A stretch of DNA of 64,000 nt from Laburnicola sp. R22_1 (Eukaryota; Ascomycota; Dothideomycetes; Pleosporales; Didymosphaeriaceae): NCBI GenBank assembly GCA_014281115.1, contig JACONQ010000008.1, positions 806,001-870,000 of the forward strand, given 5' to 3'. Below are positions 46,026 through 58,491 of this stretch, piece by piece (the first letter of the stretch is position 1; the number at the start of each line of letters is the position of its first letter). A program made the translations under genes and the position numbers. The notes under the pieces were generated by a model. That model was not told the DNA's origin. It searched no databases and was given only the letters and a program-made list of their open reading frames with translations.

Positions 46026-49000
46026 GGAGGCTGTCTGTCCGCGTGCGGCGCAACAGGAGTGACGCTGGCATGATGATTTCCTCTCCCACGGCGAACTGGT
46101 CGGAGGCGGAGGGGATTGGTGGAAAGGGAGAGCTGAAGCGCCAATAGATGGTTGGTGTACCGGCAGTGGCGCGCACTCGAGGCGAAGTGAGGCAATCAAA
46201 CGAGGTTCTGCATTAGTGCTTGATAACCCGCATGAGCAGACGGTCACGGGACCTGCTAACGACGCGCGTGGGCAGGGGTACCCGGACGGCATGGGGCCAG
46301 GGATGCGCCGTGACCGCCGACGTGACCCTGGTCCACAGTCCAACAAGGGCGGGCCGCCTCTTTTTAGCCGCTTCCTGGCGCGGCGCGCTCGACGGGCTTC
46401 GCGACCGACCGTATGCGTTGCGGACAGACGGACTGTGTTTGCTCGATGCGGCATGCATGCGCGATGCACGGCTGACCATCGGCGGAAGGTCGCCATGACT
46501 GTGCAGGCGTGCCCAGATTGCAGCCGGTTGCGTATGCCGCTGCGTTCGTCCGATGGCTGTTCTCCACCGCATCCTTGTCGCGACGGGCCGGGGCGCAAGT
46601 CGTTCAGACGCATGGGTGCATTTGCTGTCTCCTCCCAGCGCGGCCCACCCAGAGGCCAGGGCTGGAGCCTGTGTGAGCTACGTATCTACTCCTACGTACC
46701 CCATCTGTGATCTGAGACACTCCACCATGTCGCAGCCGGCTCCTTCGATGTGCGCTTGGCTGCTGCGGCTGCAGTGCATCGGCGTCGTCTACCTACCTGC
46801 CCACTACTCGGTAGTACAGGGACGCGAAAAGTGGCACTTCTGAAGCACGCCTTTCCGTCAGCGCTCAGCTGGGCACGGCAAGTCAACAGAAGGAAGAACA
46901 AGCAGCACTGCCCGGTGGCATCCACGGCCGTGACCCTGGTCGGTACATCAGCAGGTGGAGGCATTTTTCTATCCGGCCGCTGCCACGGGCGGTGTGCCCT
47001 AATTTTGCGCATGCCGCGCCTCGACGTTCTGGCTCCACACCGATCGCCGACGATTAATAAACGGCCGGCGAATCACACGGGCGTCGCTCTGCCATTTGGT
47101 TGTGCCCTAGCCAATCCCAGAAATACAGCCTTGGGATATTCACCCATATCGGCCCTCCGGTGAGATGGCGTCCCGTTGGGCATGTCGTCAAGTGCCACAT
47201 CTTCCCAGATCGTCCCGTCCTGCATGCTCCTCGCTGCTGGAATCGCGCTTAATCGACGCGGTGCGACGTCCTTTTGGGGGCCGGCTCGTCGTAGGAGAAA
47301 TAATAATGCCTTGCTGACCGGGCGGGGAATCCTGTCAAGGCCGTTCCCCCCATGTACGGTAAGCACCCTTCGCCCGGCCTTGACGCTGTGCCTCTGCTGT
47401 GTCGCGACACAGTGCGCTACTGCGGGGGACGGAATTTCGTGCATACAACAGCAGCCTCCTGCGACCTGGCGGCGTACGACGACTATTGATATATGCGACA
47501 CTACGAGAGCGTATGCGATTGTCCACGCCCGCGGTCAGTTGATAGCATTCCAGCCAGTTACGCGCTCCTTGTTAGCGCGGTGTTCGTGGACCGTTGCGTC
47601 GTGACCGTTCCGGGGTTTGCTCTCCGCATGTTGGTGGTGGCACAGCCCTCGCCGTGTGCCATATACAACTCGTGTCGGCTCGTTCTTGCTGCACAGCGCA
47701 TGCCAGGCTTGATGGAAGCTGCAGGCTTGCCATACACGCCCCATGCACGCGTTGTTGCACCCTTGGGCTGTTTCCGCGCCATTACCAGTACATATATTGT
47801 ACGAGGCCCAGGTCGCGCGGGGTTCTGGCAATTCAGGAATCAGCCCCATGCTCGGACGGCTTGGACCCCAGAGAGAGCGCGCCGGTGTAGGCCCGACGGT
47901 CGTACAAAGCATCGTCAATCTGACTGTGCTGCTGCTGCGCATGCGGTAATTGCCTTGCTCGTACATGGCCGCCCACACTCTGACCCTCGTCCCGGCCCGT
48001 GATCTCGTGCCACCTGTTGCGGTAATGTTTCATCGGCTAGCTCCCGGAGGACCGTGAGCGGCGCTGCTTCAGGTCCCGTGGAAGAGGTCGGCCGTGCCGC
48101 CTCTCCCGCGAGGCGGCCACGCTGGAGTCCGGCCGTGTGGATAAAAACAGAGAGATGGCGATGGGCCCCGGTAGTGCCTGTTCCGTGTGGTAGCGTGTGC
48201 GATGGATCATGGAGGTGGGGCGCCCTGGCGCCGTGTTGCTATGTATGTATTGTCACTCGAGGATGCGAGCAAGGTACCCAAGTGCATAGCGGGCGGATTA
48301 CGACGGCCTAGCGGGAGGCGGCTGACAGCGTGAGTTTAATCTGTGCTCGTTATGGAAGCGACCCCGACGCGTACGCCCGTCGTCATCCACATGGTGGCCC
48401 ACGGCTGCGCGTCCGCCAAACCGTCCCACGCCAGGTCGCCATCTATGTACGTCGTTCGCGGGCCGTGTGGCAGTCAATCAAAGAATACGCAGCCTCGCGC
48501 TGGCAATTGGCCGGTCTGCCTCAGGGCTGCCTGCGACAATAAAGGGACGAGAGCACGGCAGCGGCAGGACAGCACGGCTGACCGGCGACGGCGCGTCTTG
48601 TGACCAGCAAGTCCTGTGCCCATCGAAGCCGAGGATTTACCCGTCTCTAGCACGGCTCATGCAAGGAACACGACACCACACCCACTCGGCAGCACATGGA
48701 CTCGAGTGGCATCATTGGCATGCTGTGTACTGAATTGCTGCAGCCGTGCAGCCTGCAGGGCAGCTTTACACAGTACATATTGGGCCGCCGATGTTGGCCG
48801 GCCTGTCACCGGGGGACCACACGGCAAGGGCATCACTCAGCGGGCCGTCAGCATGCATTTGCCGCACCATGTATCGATGCTAGCGTATTGCAGATGGCAG
48901 AGAAGTCAAGGTCGAGCAAGCGTTCGTCAGGCAGGCTGGGATGACGGCCAACGGTTGGGTTTCATCAGCAGCTCTGTCCCCGCCGATCCCGCTAGCTGAA

Positions 49001-49825
49001 CCTTCTTGTGGGATCCGAGCCTAGGTACAGTAGGTCAACCGTCAACGGCGACGGCGACGGCGAGGCGAGGCGTTTCGCCGTCGATGAACTGGCATCCGCA
49101 CCGCTCCGCGCCGGAAGCAACTCCCTGGGCCCTGGCAGGTGTGTACGCGTAGAGCATTGCGATCAGATCTCTGCCTTGGCTCGCCGGCCGATGTGCCGCA
49201 AGAAGCTGGCATGGATCCAGGGCAGCTGTATCAGTGTGTCCTAAGCCGGCGCCGGCACAAGGAGGACGGGTGGTCTGAAGGGGCGGACGTCAGATTCGAG
49301 CACTGATTCGAGCAGATGGCTGATTCGTCGCAAGCTGTGCCCCAGGGCGGGCAGAAGCGCACGACGGCGCCGCAGGTTTTTTCTTGCAAACACGCGGCCG
49401 GGCATGGGCAGGCGTTGAACGACGACGGGCAGTGTGTGAAGGCGCCGAGTCAGGCAAGCAGGCGGAGGGTGCATTGCATCGTCGACGAGCCGGCGCTCAC
49501 GTCAGTACAGGAGGAGTCGACGGTACATTGGTAGTGTGGCTCGCGCCGGGCGTCGCATCAGCAGGAAATGAGGAGACGTGAGGCACGAGCGGCCAGCCCT
49601 ACGTGGCCATGTCCCCATGCGGCGCATTCCCGCGGTCCAGGGAGTGGGATGCAGCTGGCTCGACTCGCGGTCCTCGCTGGTCGCAGTCGCAGGATGGGCA
49701 GGCGACGGAGGGGGATGCATGGCGAGAGCACGGGAGGCTCGTCGTCGGTGGTGTCTGGCAGATGGACGGTGCATGCGTTGGAGGCAAGCAGAGCATGGCG
49801 GGGGCGCTCGCACGCGGCGACGGCA

Positions 49826-49846
49826 GTACATAGTACATAGTACATA
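49826..49846. repeat. (GTACATA)n short tandem repeat
   Basis: Three tandem 7-bp units in GC-rich non-coding DNA. Confidence 0.8.
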
Positions 49847-50207
49847 CGGTACGAAGCGGCAAACAAGGCTAGCCCCAGGCAGCGTCCACGTCCACGTCCA
49901 CGCGAGGGGCCTGCATCGGGCCCTCCCGCCACCTGCAAAAAGGGCGGCTTGGCTGCTCTCGGCCCGCACCAAACGCCATCGTGTCGCTCCACAGCCCCGT
50001 CGCCTGCGTCACTCGCTGCCCGCCCAGGCCGCCCGCGCTCGTCGGCGTGTGTGCCAGGCTGCCCGCTGGTTGCGATGCTACTGCCCAGGACTGCCCAGCC
50101 AGCCCAAAGCAGCGCTGCAGCCGCTGCAGCTCGGCGGCTCGGTGCGACGACGCACAAAGACTCCTCGTGTGGGCGCACGTTTTGCTGCCCTCCCTCCCGC
50201 GCCTGTC

Positions 50208-50232
50208 GTCGCCGCCGCCGCCGCCGCCGCCG
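50208..50232. repeat. (GCC)n microsatellite
   Basis: About eight GCC trinucleotides in the upstream region of the 50915 regulator. Confidence 0.9.
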
Positions 50233-50914
50233 TCCGTCTGTGCCCTGGCCGCCCGCTTTGCCGCGCTCTCCACTCTGCTCCAGCTGCGCTCCACCGGCTG
50301 GGCGCCCACGCCCTCACACCTCCCTGGCCACCTCACCTCCCTCCTTCATGTATGCGCTGCGCTAGATCACGGCTGGCTCAGCGATCCGCCCCCTGCCCGG
50401 CAAGCTCCAGCAGGCCCCCAGCAACGCCCCTGCCAGAGCCAGGAGCAGGCCCGGCCCGTGCGCGGGTTTGGCAGTTCGGGCGCGGAATAGTCAAGTAATC
50501 GCCTTCCCGCTGCAACCCTCTCCTCCCTTTCGTTTCCAATTTCCTGGGTCTCATCCGCGCCTCTTTCTCCACGCGCCCTTCGAGAAGCACCAGCAAGCGC
50601 CGCACAACCTCACCCGACCTCTCTCTGCGCGCGCCTGCTGAGTGTTGCCGCCCCTGCTGCCCGTCCCACTCGCGCTGCTGCACTGCCTCTCTCGCTGACT
50701 TGCAGCCGTCGCCGCGGCCCGCCCTCCTCTGTGCACCCTCGGGAGCCTCCCAGCACAGCTTCCACCCCATCCACATCCACCCCCTCATCCGCCCTCCTCG
50801 GTGCCTCGAGCCTGCTCACTGCTCGCGTTCTATGGTTGGCCTGGCTACCTCGACTGCCCGAGCCGGAGCTTGACCACTTGCTCCCGCCCCTCCCTCTTCC
50901 CCGTCATCACCGCC

Positions 50915-52250
50915 ATGTTCCCTCACCAAGGCGGCCCAGGTCAGCTCCCCACTCACTGGCAGCCGCCGACCTCGCAGCAGCCTGCCAACGGCTCGTATCC
51001 TCCGCCGCCTCGTGTAAGTAAGAGTCATGTGCTCACCAGCTGCATGTCGGCCCACGCAGCCCACCGCCATCTCCCCATATGCTGACCGCCGCCGCCCGTA
51101 GCTCAATCCTGCCCTCCCTCCTCCCCCTCTCCCACCACAGGAACCACGACCCGACATGGCGACGCACCACCACCAGCCTCAGCAGCCATACCGTCTGCCC
51201 GGGCCTCAAGACTGGAATCGAGGGCCTCCTCCGCCGGATCCATACCGCGCGCAACCCCCACCGCCTCCAAACTACATGGCCCAGCACCACCAGCCGCCGG
51301 CACCGCGACAGCGAACTGCCATTGCCTGCCGCTATTGCAGGAGACGCAAGGTAGCTCCAAACCCATGACCTCATCAGGCCAATTCGCTTACACGCAGATA
51401 GATTCGGTGCTCCGGATTCGAAGCCACGGATGACGGCCGCTGCTCCAATTGCATGCGGTTCAACCAGGACTGCATCTTCACCCCTGTCTCGGCCCAGACA
51501 CAGGCCTTTGTTCCCGCACACACGGTCTGGCGCGGAGTGGGACAGCCTCCGCCCATGTACGGTGCGTATGGGCAGCCTTTGCCTCCATCGACTCACGCAG
51601 ACCCCTACGCTCAACCGCCGCAACAACCGCCACCGCCCAACTATATGCCTGGTCCCTCAGGCCCTCCAGGTCCGTACCAAGCTCATTTTGCTCCGGCTTC
51701 ATCCGCTGCCCCACATGATGACGCGAGCCGCGATGCGCTGAATGCTAGGAAGAGGCCTTATCCAGAGCCTCACACTCCTACCTTGCCGCCGCCGAGGCCT
51801 GGCTCAGCAGCATCGCAGCTCGCTCATCGAGGCGCTGTGCCGGAACGTCCGCAACGTGAACCTTCTCTAACTAGCGCTGTGTCTCCAGCGACTTCTTCAA
51901 CCTCGTATTCGAGCGCCCCGCCTGCCCATGGCCAGCCTTATTACACCCAGCCGCCGCCCCGTCGCGCCTCCCCTCAGAGCGCGTATTCGTATGATGCAAA
52001 TCGTGCGTCTTCCTCGCCCCATGCGCAGGCTCCCACTACTCCAGGTGGCACCGCTTACTATCCGCCTCCTCAGACCAATGGCAATCTGCAGCCGGTGCCT
52101 GCTCGAACCGAAGGCACGACCCCTCCACCGACGTCGCAACCTACCAGTAGGCCCGGCATGCGCATAAACGACCTCGTGACCGATAATGGCAATGGACGCA
52201 GCTCGACCGATTCGAACATGCTGAACATGCTCAATCGTCGTCCCATGTAG
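50915..52250 (+). CDS. Zn(II)2Cys6 fungal transcription factor
   Basis: Exons 50915-51013, 51141-51350 and 51402-52250 (385 aa). Residues 1 to ~88 are Pro/Gln/His-rich. The DNA-binding cluster follows: TAIACRYCRRRK/IRCSGFEATDDGRCSNC, then MRFNQDCIF. The spacing is C-x2-C-x6-C-x9-C-x2-C-x6-C, a canonical binuclear zinc cluster with the usual basic RRRK. An intron lies inside the cluster between RRRK and IRC, a common position in this family; the acceptor is ATAG at 51398-51401. The rest is long Pro/Ser/Tyr-rich disorder, with a short conserved-looking end (GMRINDLVTDN, DSNMLNMLNRRPM). It lacks the fungal-specific middle homology domain, so it is a small-type factor. Targets are unknown. Confidence 0.9.
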
Positions 52251-53971
52251 ATCACTGAAGACTGGGACATCCGCGATCAGGAGCCGGTCTTCTGCATGAG
52301 ATGGTCCTTCCAGCCACCTGTCGTATCCTCGACATGTGCGGTGTATTTTCTGTTTTTCTGTATAACCCTCCTGTCTGTGTGCTTTCCTTTCCAGAGAATT
52401 GCCTGGATTGGACGGACGCATCTGGGTGGCTTTCTGCTTTCCTGACAGCTTTATGAAGATACCTCCAGTCTCTTTCTCATAATTCCACGCTCGGGTCTTC
52501 GACACTCCCCGATCTGCGTTCTCTCGGATCCCTGTCCATTTCATTCTCGCCATATGTACTGGACCTTGCGGCGGACCAGATCGGAGAAAATTTCTGGGAT
52601 GATGTTTCAACAAGTTCTTGCTGACTCGGGATGTAATGAGATCAAGCGAGGAGTCGTTGGCAAGCGCTGCAAGTTTTCCACGTTAAATTGGGCCGGTTTT
52701 TGAACTTTCAGCGCAAAATGATATTAGAAGGGGAATCCTGCATCTCACTGGTGCTATTTGGGGCCAGCAGCTTTTGTGCTCTGGAATGTGGCTGTTTGTG
52801 CTCTTTCTGATTCCCAATTTTCCTTTTGTCTGTTTTTGGGTTGATTTTGTCCGCGCAACACTTTTTGTCCGGTTGGGTCTAGCACTGTCTTTTCCTCGTC
52901 TGTGTTTCACGGTTGGGTGGTATTTTGCTTTTTTGTTTGTTTTGCCATGTCAACTCTGCGAGTCGGAGACTAAATTGCTACATCTGGGAATAATGCCTTG
53001 TTGAGAACTGTACTTCTCAACGAATACAACCCATGTTATGGTATGTTTGTGACTTGTCTTTGCAACGTATTCCGTATCCCCGTCATCATCCTTACACCCA
53101 TTCACTCAGTCATATACCTTTTCAGTTTCCTTTATTGATGTCCGTTCATAGTTAACTCAACCTTTTACAAATATTGAGACTTGCGGCGTTGGTGAATCTA
53201 CCTAGGGTAGGATCACTACGGCTTTCATCTCAAGGATTAGTACAAAAAAAGCAGAGCCCCTTGCTTAGTAAATAAAAATGAGACTTGACAGCACAACCAA
53301 GGTTCAGCACCTGTATCTATTCACTGATCTATGCATCTATTTATTTATGTGCACACTCACAGGCGTAAAATGCCGTACTAGTTTAGTTAGTCTGCCCTGT
53401 GCACGATGATGGACATGAAGCACACGCAAACCCATTACAACTTCATTCGTTCGTTCCTTTCTGTTCCTAGTCTACTGGAACTTTTTTTGCAGGGTACGAG
53501 AGTTGATATCACAAGAGGAACCACAGAGTAGCGGCAAAAGTAACGTCTGTCACAACATTGAGCCCGCCATGATCCCCATCGGCGAGAGCGAAATTCTTCT
53601 CATATGTCGCCACTCTCACTCGGATGATTCGGAGGGAATGGAACGCTTGTGAAAGGGTCAAGGAGGGGAGGAGGGGGCGCCAAAAAAATTAAATTGAGAA
53701 TTTCAGGATTCTCGCGTCCCCTGACATTACATCATCCTACCAGAGTGAGCCATTGATTGCCAACGAACTTTGCAACCTCCCGCTATGACTTCATCGATAC
53801 GTATGTGTAGCCAAGTAGCACGAGCCCACTCCCCATTTTCCAATCCACTTCTAATTCTAATTCCAAATAATTGATTCCCTACTCACAGGTGGGTGCAAGA
53901 TCCAAGCATGTGATGCATGCAGCGCCCACCAGCACCTTGCCTGCATGGACCCTGAATCCGAATGTCGCCAT

Positions 53972-54017
53972 CGCATCGCATCGCACCGCACCGCACCGCA
54001 CCGCGCCGTACCGTACC
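53972..54017. repeat. (CGCAT)/(CGCAC) pentanucleotide microsatellite
   Basis: A run of CGCAT units passes into CGCAC and then CGTAC units, indicating stepwise divergence of one array. Confidence 0.85.
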
Positions 54018-54080
54018 ATACTCTAGGTCCCGTAGTCTCCCTTTGTATTCCGCGGAGGGAAAGTTTGGCTAGCTGGTCGA

Positions 54081-54435
54081 TGGGAAGGTGGGCCGTACCG
54101 CTCCCGCCGTGCCGCCAACTGCTCCTCCAGACGCATGTGCTATAAGGTTTTCGTTGCTGCGGGGAAGGGAGGGAAGGGGTGCCGGGTCGGTTGGTCGGTG
54201 GTTTAGCGGCTGTCCAATGTTCTTTTTGGGTGGAGGGCCTGGGAGATGGGCGGAGGGATGGCCGTGGGAAGGGTAGCTGAGAAGGTGGGAAGGTGGGCCG
54301 TACCGCTCGCTCCCGTGCCGCTGCTCGATCTGGCTTGTTGCTGCGGGGGAGAGGAGCCATCTTAGCGGCTGTCGAATGTTTTTTTTGAGCTGGACGGCAG
54401 AGATGTGGTCGGAGGGGTGGCCGTAGGGGAGGGAG
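54081..54435. repeat. imperfect direct tandem duplication (two copies)
   Basis: Copy 1 covers about 54081-54276 and copy 2 about 54286-54435. Shared blocks in the same order: GGGAAGGTGGGCCGTACCGC, TTGCTGCGGGG, TTAGCGGCTGTC-AATGTT and CGGAGGG-TGGCCGT. Copy 1 is longer by internal insertions. Confidence 0.75.
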
Positions 54436-55857
54436 TGTATCGTGGTGTTGGGGGACGGTGGCGTTGGACGTGTACCGTGGTTGAGGTGCGGGACCGGGCC
54501 GATTGGGATGTATCTAGGGCGAGTAATTGGGGCTATGGTGTCTACGAAAGTGGTGCGAGTGGTACAAGTGGTGCGGTTGAGTGGGTTGGTGGGATTGAGG
54601 GCTGTGGATAAGGGAGGGAGGGAGGGTTGGTGGACGGCTCGGGGGATGGGTACGTGTGTTCGATGTGGCTAAAGATGTGCTCTAATTTGAGGGCTTTGTA
54701 TTTGTGATAAAAGGGTAGAGTCGAGGGGTTCTGGGTAGATGTTCGGAGAAGATTGTGACTGTGGGGGTTTTTAACGTGGTGTGTATCTATCTTGTGTTAT
54801 TCGGGAAGTGATCGTGACATTGGCATATTCAAATCGGCGCTATTTCTTTGACGTAGAGTGTACGTATGTCGCCATGGATTCCAAGGTTGACTTCAATTTT
54901 CCTGGTGCATTGTCACAGGACTTCATGGAGTGTCTCTGATAACGCAACGCTACCGCGGCACTGGACACCATCAGTCATTGTAACGTTTTTGAATAAATTT
55001 GCTCAATTGTTATTGGTAGAATTTACGGTGAGTATGCAGGGTATGTATCACTGTTGTATAGCAACGAAAATGCCGGATTTTCTGTATGATGACCTTGCAA
55101 GGCACCTAATCAGTGGCATAGCATAGGTACCCAATTCTGTTCACACCATAATTTATTTTACATGATCTTCACCATTTGCACGCCTGAGGTTATCAACAAT
55201 CTCGCGTCCTGCGCACGCAATGTGCAAAGTATACGCAACGCCGAACGCCGAACGCCATCGAAACAGGGCGAGTGCCCTCGAACCGACTCACCCTGGCTGT
55301 GCAGTAATTGTATGACAGGTCAAGCCGTTGACTTAAATGTTAGGCTTGTGTGTCAACTGGACTGCGCCAGATGGAGGGCAGGCTGCTCGAGCTTGGTGCA
55401 CTCGAACGCGGATTGATTGCCATAATAAGAGTACGGTAGAGCTACCGGTCCCGCTCTGATAGAAGGCTCGTTGTTGCACGTTAAATCGCGTCAGATAGTA
55501 CCGCGATGTCATTTTCGTTTCCACGCTCGCAACTTGTTAAAACCGATTTAGCATAAATATCAAGATTGATCTGCGCTAAATTAATCAACTACTATATCAT
55601 AGTTGACTTTCGCAACTGAGTAATCCTGATAAACTGTGTATCTGGGATAAATATGCATTCGACACTGACTGCTGAGCTGAAACTTTATTATGTGACACCC
55701 AAAGCAACGACTCCGAGTCTTCTTGAACTTTGGTATAACTGGAAATTGTTATAGAGGCTTTAGGAACTCTTCTCGTCGTCTTGTTCACGATGTAGACTCC
55801 TATTGGCGGAAGTGACCTTGCAAGACACCTGGAAAGAGCCCCCATCTTGTTCTTTTC

Positions 55858-55883
55858 TTTTTTTTTTTTTTTTTTTTTTTTTT
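55858..55883. repeat. poly-T tract, 26 nt
   Basis: Uninterrupted run of T. Confidence 0.95.
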
Positions 55884-56280
55884 GCAACCTTCGTCCAATT
55901 GATACTCTACGCAATACGTCGAGCTTGTAGAAAGAAATTGCTGGCTTGAATAATTCAAATCCTGCAGCGTTGAGTTGGACCTGCCGATGTTATATTTTAT
56001 TCAAGGTAGGCGAGAGCGTTGTTGCGGGCAGGTACTCCGCAAGGCATCTGGCAAGAGCTCCCACTTATTTGTTGACGATCGAAAGCACTCTCAATCTTAC
56101 ACTCTACACTCAACACCCTTCTGGCTCCCAACATTCGCCTTTAATTGCCAACATTCTGTCAGATACTTGCCCATCATCGACCAGCGCTTCCGGTCCAGTC
56201 CGCATCAGCAATTCGGAAGAGAAAGCCTCCAAGACTGAATCTCCCAAGTTCCATATCACGCCCTGGACAACTGTCTCGAA

Positions 56281-56680
56281 ATGTCTGCCCAGCCTGCCCA
56301 ACCTGAACAACCTGAACAACCTGAACCTGGCTTCTATTACACCGTTGATTATCTGGACCCCAACGGCACAGTAACGTGTGGCTATGTTCACGAGAGCCGC
56401 AAGGAAATCTTGGAGAAAATCCACGACCTCATTCAAGCGGGAGTCCCCTGTTGGCGATACAGCAGCAAGCTAAAGATCACGTTCAACGATGGCAAGTGGA
56501 ACTCTGATGGTGGAATGAACACGGAAAATTGCACAGATGGTCGTAAGTTTTCGTTGATCCCAAAAAAGCAGAAGACACGTTCTGATTCTTTCAGTCTATA
56601 AACAGTGCATGGTTATGTGGGGTCATCTCTACCCGAATGGCAAATACGGTGCTTTACCCGGGGGAAATCCTACCATGTGA
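56281..56680 (+). CDS. small hypothetical protein, 115 aa
   Basis: Exons 56281-56542 and 56595-56680. The GTAAGT donor and TTTCAG acceptor join CTDG/LYKQCMVMWG in frame. It starts MSAQPAQPEQPEQPEPGFYY with three short PEQ repeats. A compact, probably globular part follows (YTVDYLDPNGTVTCGYVHES, KLKITFNDGKWNSDGG), ending YPNGKYGALPGGNPTM. Four cysteines, no signal peptide. No family recognised. Without splicing the ORF would end RSDSFSL at 56601; the spliced end looks far more protein-like. Confidence 0.6.
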
Positions 56681-56699
56681 TCCGGATTTCTGTCCTTGC

Positions 56700-56925
56700 A
56701 CTCATTTGGCGGTCTTCCCTTCTGCTTGGTTGTGGTTGTTCTTTGGTTTTGTTTCGTTTTCTGGATGTTGCCTGTATTACTGTACTCTCCTACGGCTTCT
56801 CAAACTCACTTGGGGGTCTTTCTTTCTGTTTGGATGGGGTTGTTTTTGTTTTGTTTTGTTTTCTGGATGTTGCCTGCATTACTCTAGTCTCACATGACTT
56901 CCCACACTCATTTGGTACTGTCTCC
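56700..56925. repeat. ~103-bp tandem repeat, two copies plus partial third
   Basis: Copies begin at about 56700, 56804 and 56906, each with ACTCA(T/C)TTGG. The internal block TTTTCTGGATGTTGCCTG-ATTACT recurs in copies 1 and 2. It lies directly behind the small gene at 56281, in or near its 3'UTR. Confidence 0.8.
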
Positions 56926-57293
56926 AATTTGGACTATTAGATAGATTACAATGTCAGCTTTTGCTATAACAACGTTCACCGAATGATTATTGTGCATCTT
57001 CGGTAGCATGAGGCTTCCGTTTCCTAAAGCAGGCCAGAACTGGCTGTACGGAAGATCGAAGTCATTCATAGAGCTAACTTAAACAGCAAGTTCCGTCACT
57101 TTGCCTCATGCTCATCATGATAGGCAGCAAAAGGTCGGTTGCATAGGCCTCTAAGAATAGTCGCGTTTCTCTGGCGTATAATTTGAATTCGTTAATTATC
57201 AAGATTTTACTTAATAAGGATATAACAACTCTGCTGGTCGACATGATTTGAGCTTGTGGGCGCGCCACATTATATACCCCACTGATACCTTCC
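56926..57293. other. convergent intergenic spacer
   Basis: Follows the tandem repeat; AT-rich, no gene. Confidence 0.45.
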
Positions 57294-58491
57294 CTAGTCG
57301 CCACATCCCCGTCGTTGAAACTTAGGCCGTTTCCTCACTTGCAGTACAACTTCCGGCTCCTTACACAACTCCTCCTCATCCTTTTCCGTATAAGTGTCAA
57401 TGTACGGCTGTGCACCCCAGGACTTGCAGTGCATGTCGTAGTAGATGTCGTCTTCAGAATCTGACTCCAAATCCTCGTCGCAAATGCCGGCAATCTGCAG
57501 GGCAGTGTGCGTTGCTTTGACAAGAGGCTCTACCACGGCGTAACCGGCATTGAATGCGGATGAGAGGGCTCTTGGTCCGCTAGTGGTAGTAGCAGAGGGT
57601 TTCTGCAAATTTTGCGATGACTGTTGCGATGCTAACGATATATTGGACGCTTGACGTTGGCCTAGGGTCTGGGCGAGGGCATGATCATTCGCGTCATCGC
57701 GTGGACACTGCTCGTCTTTGAGCAAGTTTGAACGACTGGGCCTAGATAACAGTGATATTGGAATGCTGCTTTCTGCGCGAGTGTGCGGTAACGTTTCCAA
57801 GAACCTTCTTGATATCACCCTGAGGTACGTTGACATGCAATTCCCGATTCCCAAGATCCACAGAAGGAGTCTGGAAGGGGAGAAAGGGACTCTGCAAGTC
57901 GACCGTAATCCAGTCCTCGGGGCCATATTCTAGACGTGGTTTTTGTTTTCGTCGCACCGTCCAATAGTTTACCGGGAGCGAATCTTCAGTAGAAACGTCC
58001 TGGTACGTGCCGCCCATGAAGCGGTTCTTCTGATGTTGCTCAAGTCCGGGCTGCTCAGATGGACCACCAGTTTCTACAAAGCTCCAATCCCCGCAATGGT
58101 TTTCCGGTTGTCCCTTCTGAGTAGAGTCCTTTTGGTGTCTGTCATGCTCCATGGATGCTGTTCGCCCTTCCTCGATTTCTGTTGGCTTCGAGGGAATACC
58201 ACGCTCTAGAACGATCAAATTCTCCAAATAGTCATCTTCCGATAGAGAGCCTTCGCTAGAACTCTTCAGCTGCGTGTTTTCGTCCAACTTCTTCTTCTGC
58301 TCTTCCTCGAGTTTTGGTGGGACCGATGCACAATTTCGCTCTACGAGGATCCAATCTTTCTGATGTTCTGGTGAACATGTCTCCGGCGAAGGTTCAGCGT
58401 CGTTCTGTTGAGGCTGCACAATCACTGCTGCGGTCTTGTCTTCCGAGAGGTGGCCTGACGATAATCGTTCCGGTAGCGGCTCAAGAGACAT
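57294..58491 (-). CDS. hypothetical acidic protein, 383 aa
   Basis: Two exons: 57819-58491 and 57294-57772, joined by a 46-nt intron (GTGATATC...CGCAG) linking HVNVPQ to ESSIPISLL. Starts MSLEPLPERLSSGHLSEDKT, just after a good branch/acceptor-like stretch (ACTAACC...TTCCAG). A 5'UTR intron or an additional upstream exon is therefore possible; the open frame extends to 58659. The protein is Glu/Gln/Lys-rich and disordered, with two similar short units, DWILVERN and DWSFVETG, plus EDWITVDL. The C-terminal part is more globular (SAFNAGYAVVEPLVKATHTA), then acidic (EDLESDSEDDIYYD), ending in basic KRPKFQRRGCGD. No known domain. Confidence 0.6.

Larger units (their letters stand above)
46026..50914. 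other. 4.9-kb GC-rich region without a supported gene
   Basis: Long ORFs overlap in several frames on both strands (for example 306 codons at 49578-50498 plus and 206 codons at 49558-50178 minus). This is the pattern expected of GC-rich non-coding DNA. None shows a domain or exon chain. From about 50500 the plus strand is strongly pyrimidine-rich, suggesting the promoter and 5' leader of the regulator at 50915. Microsatellites lie at 49826-49846 and 50208-50232. Confidence 0.5.
52251..56280. other. 4-kb intergenic region with repeats
   Basis: Starts with the 3' flank of the 50915 regulator. No gene supported. Contains a GCAT/GCAC microsatellite (53972-54017), an imperfect direct duplication (54081-54435) and a 26-nt T-run (55858-55883). 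Short ORFs at 54866-55126 and 55162-55416 lack support. Confidence 0.5.

Noticed and set aside
45822..46613. 263-codon minus-strand ORF
   Set aside because: It lies antisense to the last exon of the DUF2461 gene and runs into GC-rich non-coding DNA. It has Arg/Ser/Pro-rich shadow composition.
49558..50498. Long overlapping ORFs (306 codons plus, 206 codons minus)
   Set aside because: High GC content opens several frames on both strands at once. Composition is Arg/Ala/Pro/Ser in all of them, with no domain, so they are probably non-coding.
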